From Bryopsis sp. KO-2023 (Eukaryota > Chlorophyta > Ulvophyceae > Bryopsidales > Bryopsidaceae): 64,000 nucleotides of DNA. Every line of letters starts with the position of its first letter. Positions within the stretch are counted from its first letter, which is position 1. The position numbers and the translations under genes were made by a program. The stretch is from positions 9,067,001 to 9,131,000 of the forward strand of contig BSYQ01000001.1 in NCBI GenBank assembly GCA_030272585.1, read 5' to 3'. The notes under the pieces were generated by a model, which was given only the letters and a program-made list of their open reading frames with translations, was not told the DNA's origin and made no database searches. This document shows, piece by piece, positions 61,420 through 64,000 of the stretch.

Positions 61420-62439
61420 TCAGGCTTTTCTGAGTTTCACATTTCTGGATCCCCCTGAACTTCCAGGAGGTTTCCTTTTCTTTCCTTCTGGTCCACTGTC
61501 TCCGCCTGGCTCATTGACGACCCAATCCCCATCGTAGTCCGTTGGTTCTGCATCGTCTTCGGCTGCCTCGAATTTTCTCAGGGGGCCCACGGTCCGCTTG
61601 GCCTTTAAATACACTCCCCGAGTATAATCCGACCCCAACTTGAAACCCAAGGCGCAGAGTTTGCAGGTTTCCGAGTGTAGCACCATTGGTGGCCCTGTTT
61701 CAGCTGGTACCCACATTCTCCGCCAGTCTCGTTTTTCCTCATCGACTTCCAGACTGATACTCAGCCACACCCGATCCCGACACCCGATATTCGAGCACAC
61801 CCAGTGCCGTTGGCAGTCTTCTCCGGTCGGCTGACAGTTGCTGCTTGGGGTGCGACAAAACACGCAAGTGTGTTTTTCCCCCTCTTCGTGCTTCACTTCT
61901 CCGCTTGGTTTTCCCGACATGGACTCCACCATACTCTTCAACAAGTCTACCTGGCCCTTGAGCTGTTGGTTCCGCATTTGCTCTTCCCGCAGCTTGTCTT
62001 CGACCCCGTCGAGCTTGTGGCGCATTTCCTCATCTGCCCCCTCCATCAGCAGCTTTTCCGCCTCTCTTTTCGCCGCGTCCGCTGAAGTTTCCGCCATCGC
62101 CAATTTTACGCTGAGGTCCTCATTTTCCGCCAAATATTTCGCCCGGTCGTCGAGCAACCGAGTGCGTTCAGCCTCCCAGCTATCTCTTTCCGCCTGAAAT
62201 CCCCCTTCTTCTTCCAGCTCGCCGATCTTTTGCTTGAGTTGTTCTTTTTCCTCCTCCAGCTTTGCCATTTTTTCCAGGGCCTCCTGCTCATCTCTTTCTT
62301 GGATTCTTTCCAGTCTGGTTCCTTCCTTCAGGTACTCCTCCAGCATTTTGTTGATCCTTTCCGACACTCCCTCGATCGCTCCAGCATTCTTTTTAATCTC
62401 CTCCAACAGTGCTTTGACTCCTCCACCAAACTCAACCAT
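61420..62439 (-). CDS. ORF3 of element C2
   Basis: Same 339-residue coiled-coil plus RING-like protein as at 56752-57771; I see no amino-acid difference. The constant offset of 4,668 bases shows recent common origin. The start at 62439 is chosen for the same AACATGG context. Confidence 0.82.
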   Translation of the reverse strand: MVEFGGGVKALLEEIKKNAGAIEGVSERINKMLEEYLKEGTRLERIQERDEQEALEKMAKLEEEKEQLKQKIGELEEEGGFQAERDSWEAERTRLLDDRAKYLAENEDLSVKLAMAETSADAAKREAEKLLMEGADEEMRHKLDGVEDKLREEQMRNQQLKGQVDLLKSMVESMSGKPSGEVKHEEGEKHTCVFCRTPSSNCQPTGEDCQRHWVCSNIGCRDRVWLSISLEVDEEKRDWRRMWVPAETGPPMVLHSETCKLCALGFKLGSDYTRGVYLKAKRTVGPLRKFEAAEDDAEPTDYDGDWVVNEPGGDSGPEGKKRKPPGSSGGSRNVKLRKA

Positions 62440-62533
62440 GTTGTCTGCTTTCTTTTTCTTTTTCGAACTCCAAACTGTCTCTCGCACACACTCGCACTCG
62501 CACACACTCAACCCGAACTCAGGAAAACAGGAG

Positions 62534-64000
62534 CTAGTCCATGGAAGATTTTTGACGTAAATACTCCTGCAGCACTTGCTGCGCATTACCCAAGTGATGT
62601 GACGGGAGCCACTGGTCCTCTTCCGATCCGTATCCTTCCCAGGAAACCAAGTACTCTGTCACATTCTTCTTTTTCCGCCGTTTGGTTCGATGTGTCTTGA
62701 TCTTTTCGACGATATATTCCTCGACTCCTTCCAACACCACTGGATCTGGAGGTGGAGAAATAGCCCTGGCTGGAAACTCTTCTGATCCATCTTCAAATGC
62801 TTTTAGCTTGGAAACATGAAAAACATCATGTATTTTCCAGTGATTAGGAAGTTCCAACCTGTAAGTTACTGATGTCACAATATCAATAATTCTAAAAGGT
62901 CCACAAAACTTAGATACCAACTTCCGGCCCATCATTGGCGGTAAAGGTAAATCAGCTGTCGATAAAAAGACATACTGATTTAATGCAAAACTTGCATCCC
63001 TCCGCCCTCGGTTTGCGACAGCCCTCTGTCGCTGTTGGCTTTTCAAAATCGCTTTCCGAGCCAGCTGTAAACTTTTAGCCCAAACTGTCCACCATTCATC
63101 TGAAACTGGACCTGAGTCTAACAAATCCTGAGGGGATCTGGGATGTTGCCCATAAACCAAATAAAAAGGTGTAAAACCTGTTGATGAGTGAACGGATGAG
63201 TTATAAGCAAACTCAGCCGCCACTAATTTAGTGTCCCAATCACCCCCTATGGTCGAAATATAAATTCGCAACATGTCTCCGACTACTCGATTTGCCCTTT
63301 CAGTCATTCCATCAGTTTCAGGGTGATATCCCGATGACATGGCTAAACGAGTTCCCGCTAATTCCCACAGTTTTCGCCAAAACTGGCCTGTAAAACGAGT
63401 ATCTCGATCGGAAATAATAGCCTCTGGCAACCCATGATGTCTGAAAATTGTATCAAAGAAAATTTCAGCTACCCCACTAGCTGTAACTGCAGTAGTGGTG
63501 GCTACCAAGTGGATCATTCGACTAAAACGGTCGACCATAACCACTAAATAATCATGACCCTTTTGTGTCATAGGTAAAGGTCCCACAAAATCTAAACAAA
63601 CTTCTTTCCAGCGTTCGTCTGGAACTGGAATTGGCTGATATAACCCCAATGGTTTTTGAGTGCTAGACTTGTTTTTCTGACAACCAACACAAGTCCTAAC
63701 ATATCGTTCGACATCCTCAGTGCATCTAGGCCAATAATATCTTTTTCGAACATTTGCGACAGTCTTGTGTCTCCCAAAATGTCCAGCCTGATCGTGACAT
63801 TCAGCCAACACTGTTTGTCTAATTTCTTTGTCCTTTGGAATATACCAAAACCATTTGTCTTTCAGACTATACCACAATTTTGTGCCATCCCACCTATAAC
63901 GCGGATCTTTTTCACCAGCTTCCCAATTAGCTATAACTTCTCTGCAATGTTCATCCCCTTGATACGCAAGTCTAACCTGATCCTGAAATACTACGCCTGC
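62534..64000 (-). CDS. pol: Pol of element C2, partial at window edge
   Basis: Integrase and chromodomain part of Pol, matching C1 residue for residue as far as I can read. The frame is open to the last base of the window, so RNase H, reverse transcriptase, protease and gag lie further right. Unlike C1, nothing interrupts it here; C2 may be an intact element. Confidence 0.9.
   Translation of the reverse strand, partial: AGVVFQDQVRLAYQGDEHCREVIANWEAGEKDPRYRWDGTKLWYSLKDKWFWYIPKDKEIRQTVLAECHDQAGHFGRHKTVANVRKRYYWPRCTEDVERYVRTCVGCQKNKSSTQKPLGLYQPIPVPDERWKEVCLDFVGPLPMTQKGHDYLVVMVDRFSRMIHLVATTTAVTASGVAEIFFDTIFRHHGLPEAIISDRDTRFTGQFWRKLWELAGTRLAMSSGYHPETDGMTERANRVVGDMLRIYISTIGGDWDTKLVAAEFAYNSSVHSSTGFTPFYLVYGQHPRSPQDLLDSGPVSDEWWTVWAKSLQLARKAILKSQQRQRAVANRGRRDASFALNQYVFLSTADLPLPPMMGRKLVSKFCGPFRIIDIVTSVTYRLELPNHWKIHDVFHVSKLKAFEDGSEEFPARAISPPPDPVVLEGVEEYIVEKIKTHRTKRRKKKNVTEYLVSWEGYGSEEDQWLPSHHLGNAQQVLQEYLRQKSSMD

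Overview
This is a window of a eukaryotic nuclear genome made almost wholly of mobile elements. I see no rRNA gene, no complete tRNA gene and no bacterial-style operon. Chromodomain Ty3/gypsy retrotransposons, hAT and CACTA DNA transposons, tRNA-like cassettes and short GT-AG introns (74-164 nt) are all present. Plants and green algae carry all of these, and a streptophyte alga or early land plant would fit, but I cannot name the species.

Layout, left to right. 1-0.7 kb: an LTR copy cut by the window edge and scraps of other retroelements. 0.7-12.3 kb: a small minus-strand LTR element (E) split by an intact Ty3/gypsy element (A, 1745-11693) with identical 389-bp LTRs and a CAAAC target duplication; A itself holds a 464-bp hAT-type element. 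12.3-19.2 kb: GC-rich palindromes, a solo LTR (TSD TCTAC) split by a foldback hAT that is split by a second hAT, and an AT-rich array of imperfect hairpins. 19.2-23.2 kb: direct repeats, polypurine tracts, tRNA 'minihelix' look-alikes and a second hairpin array. 24.1-27.1 kb: a spliced minus-strand gene for a Ulp1/C48-type cysteine protease. 27.4-30.5 kb: seven more palindromes. 30.9-35.1 kb: a 4.2-kb inverted duplication. 35.5-39.6 kb: an unrecognised spliced gene split in frame by a 3.55-kb CACTA element that carries a TMEM161-like gene fragment. 39.6-43.5 kb: a degenerate minus-strand LTR element and a 438-bp LTR. 43.7-52.6 kb: Ty3/gypsy element B (gag, pol, ORF3). 54-64 kb: three retrotransposons nested on the minus strand (C2 inside C1 inside D).

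How the genes work together. A, B and C each encode Gag and/or a chromodomain Pol in the usual order. Each also has an extra gene after pol, in the place where retroviruses keep env. In all three families this ORF3 has a long N-terminal coiled coil and a C-terminal RING-like Cys/His signature (CxxC ... C-x2/3-H-x2-C ... CxxC), though the sequences are otherwise very different. I know of no described function for such a gene and regard it as the most interesting coding observation here. The best noncoding candidates are a family of twelve roughly 130-150-bp palindromes that stay self-complementary while their sequence changes, and the regularly spaced AT-rich hairpins.
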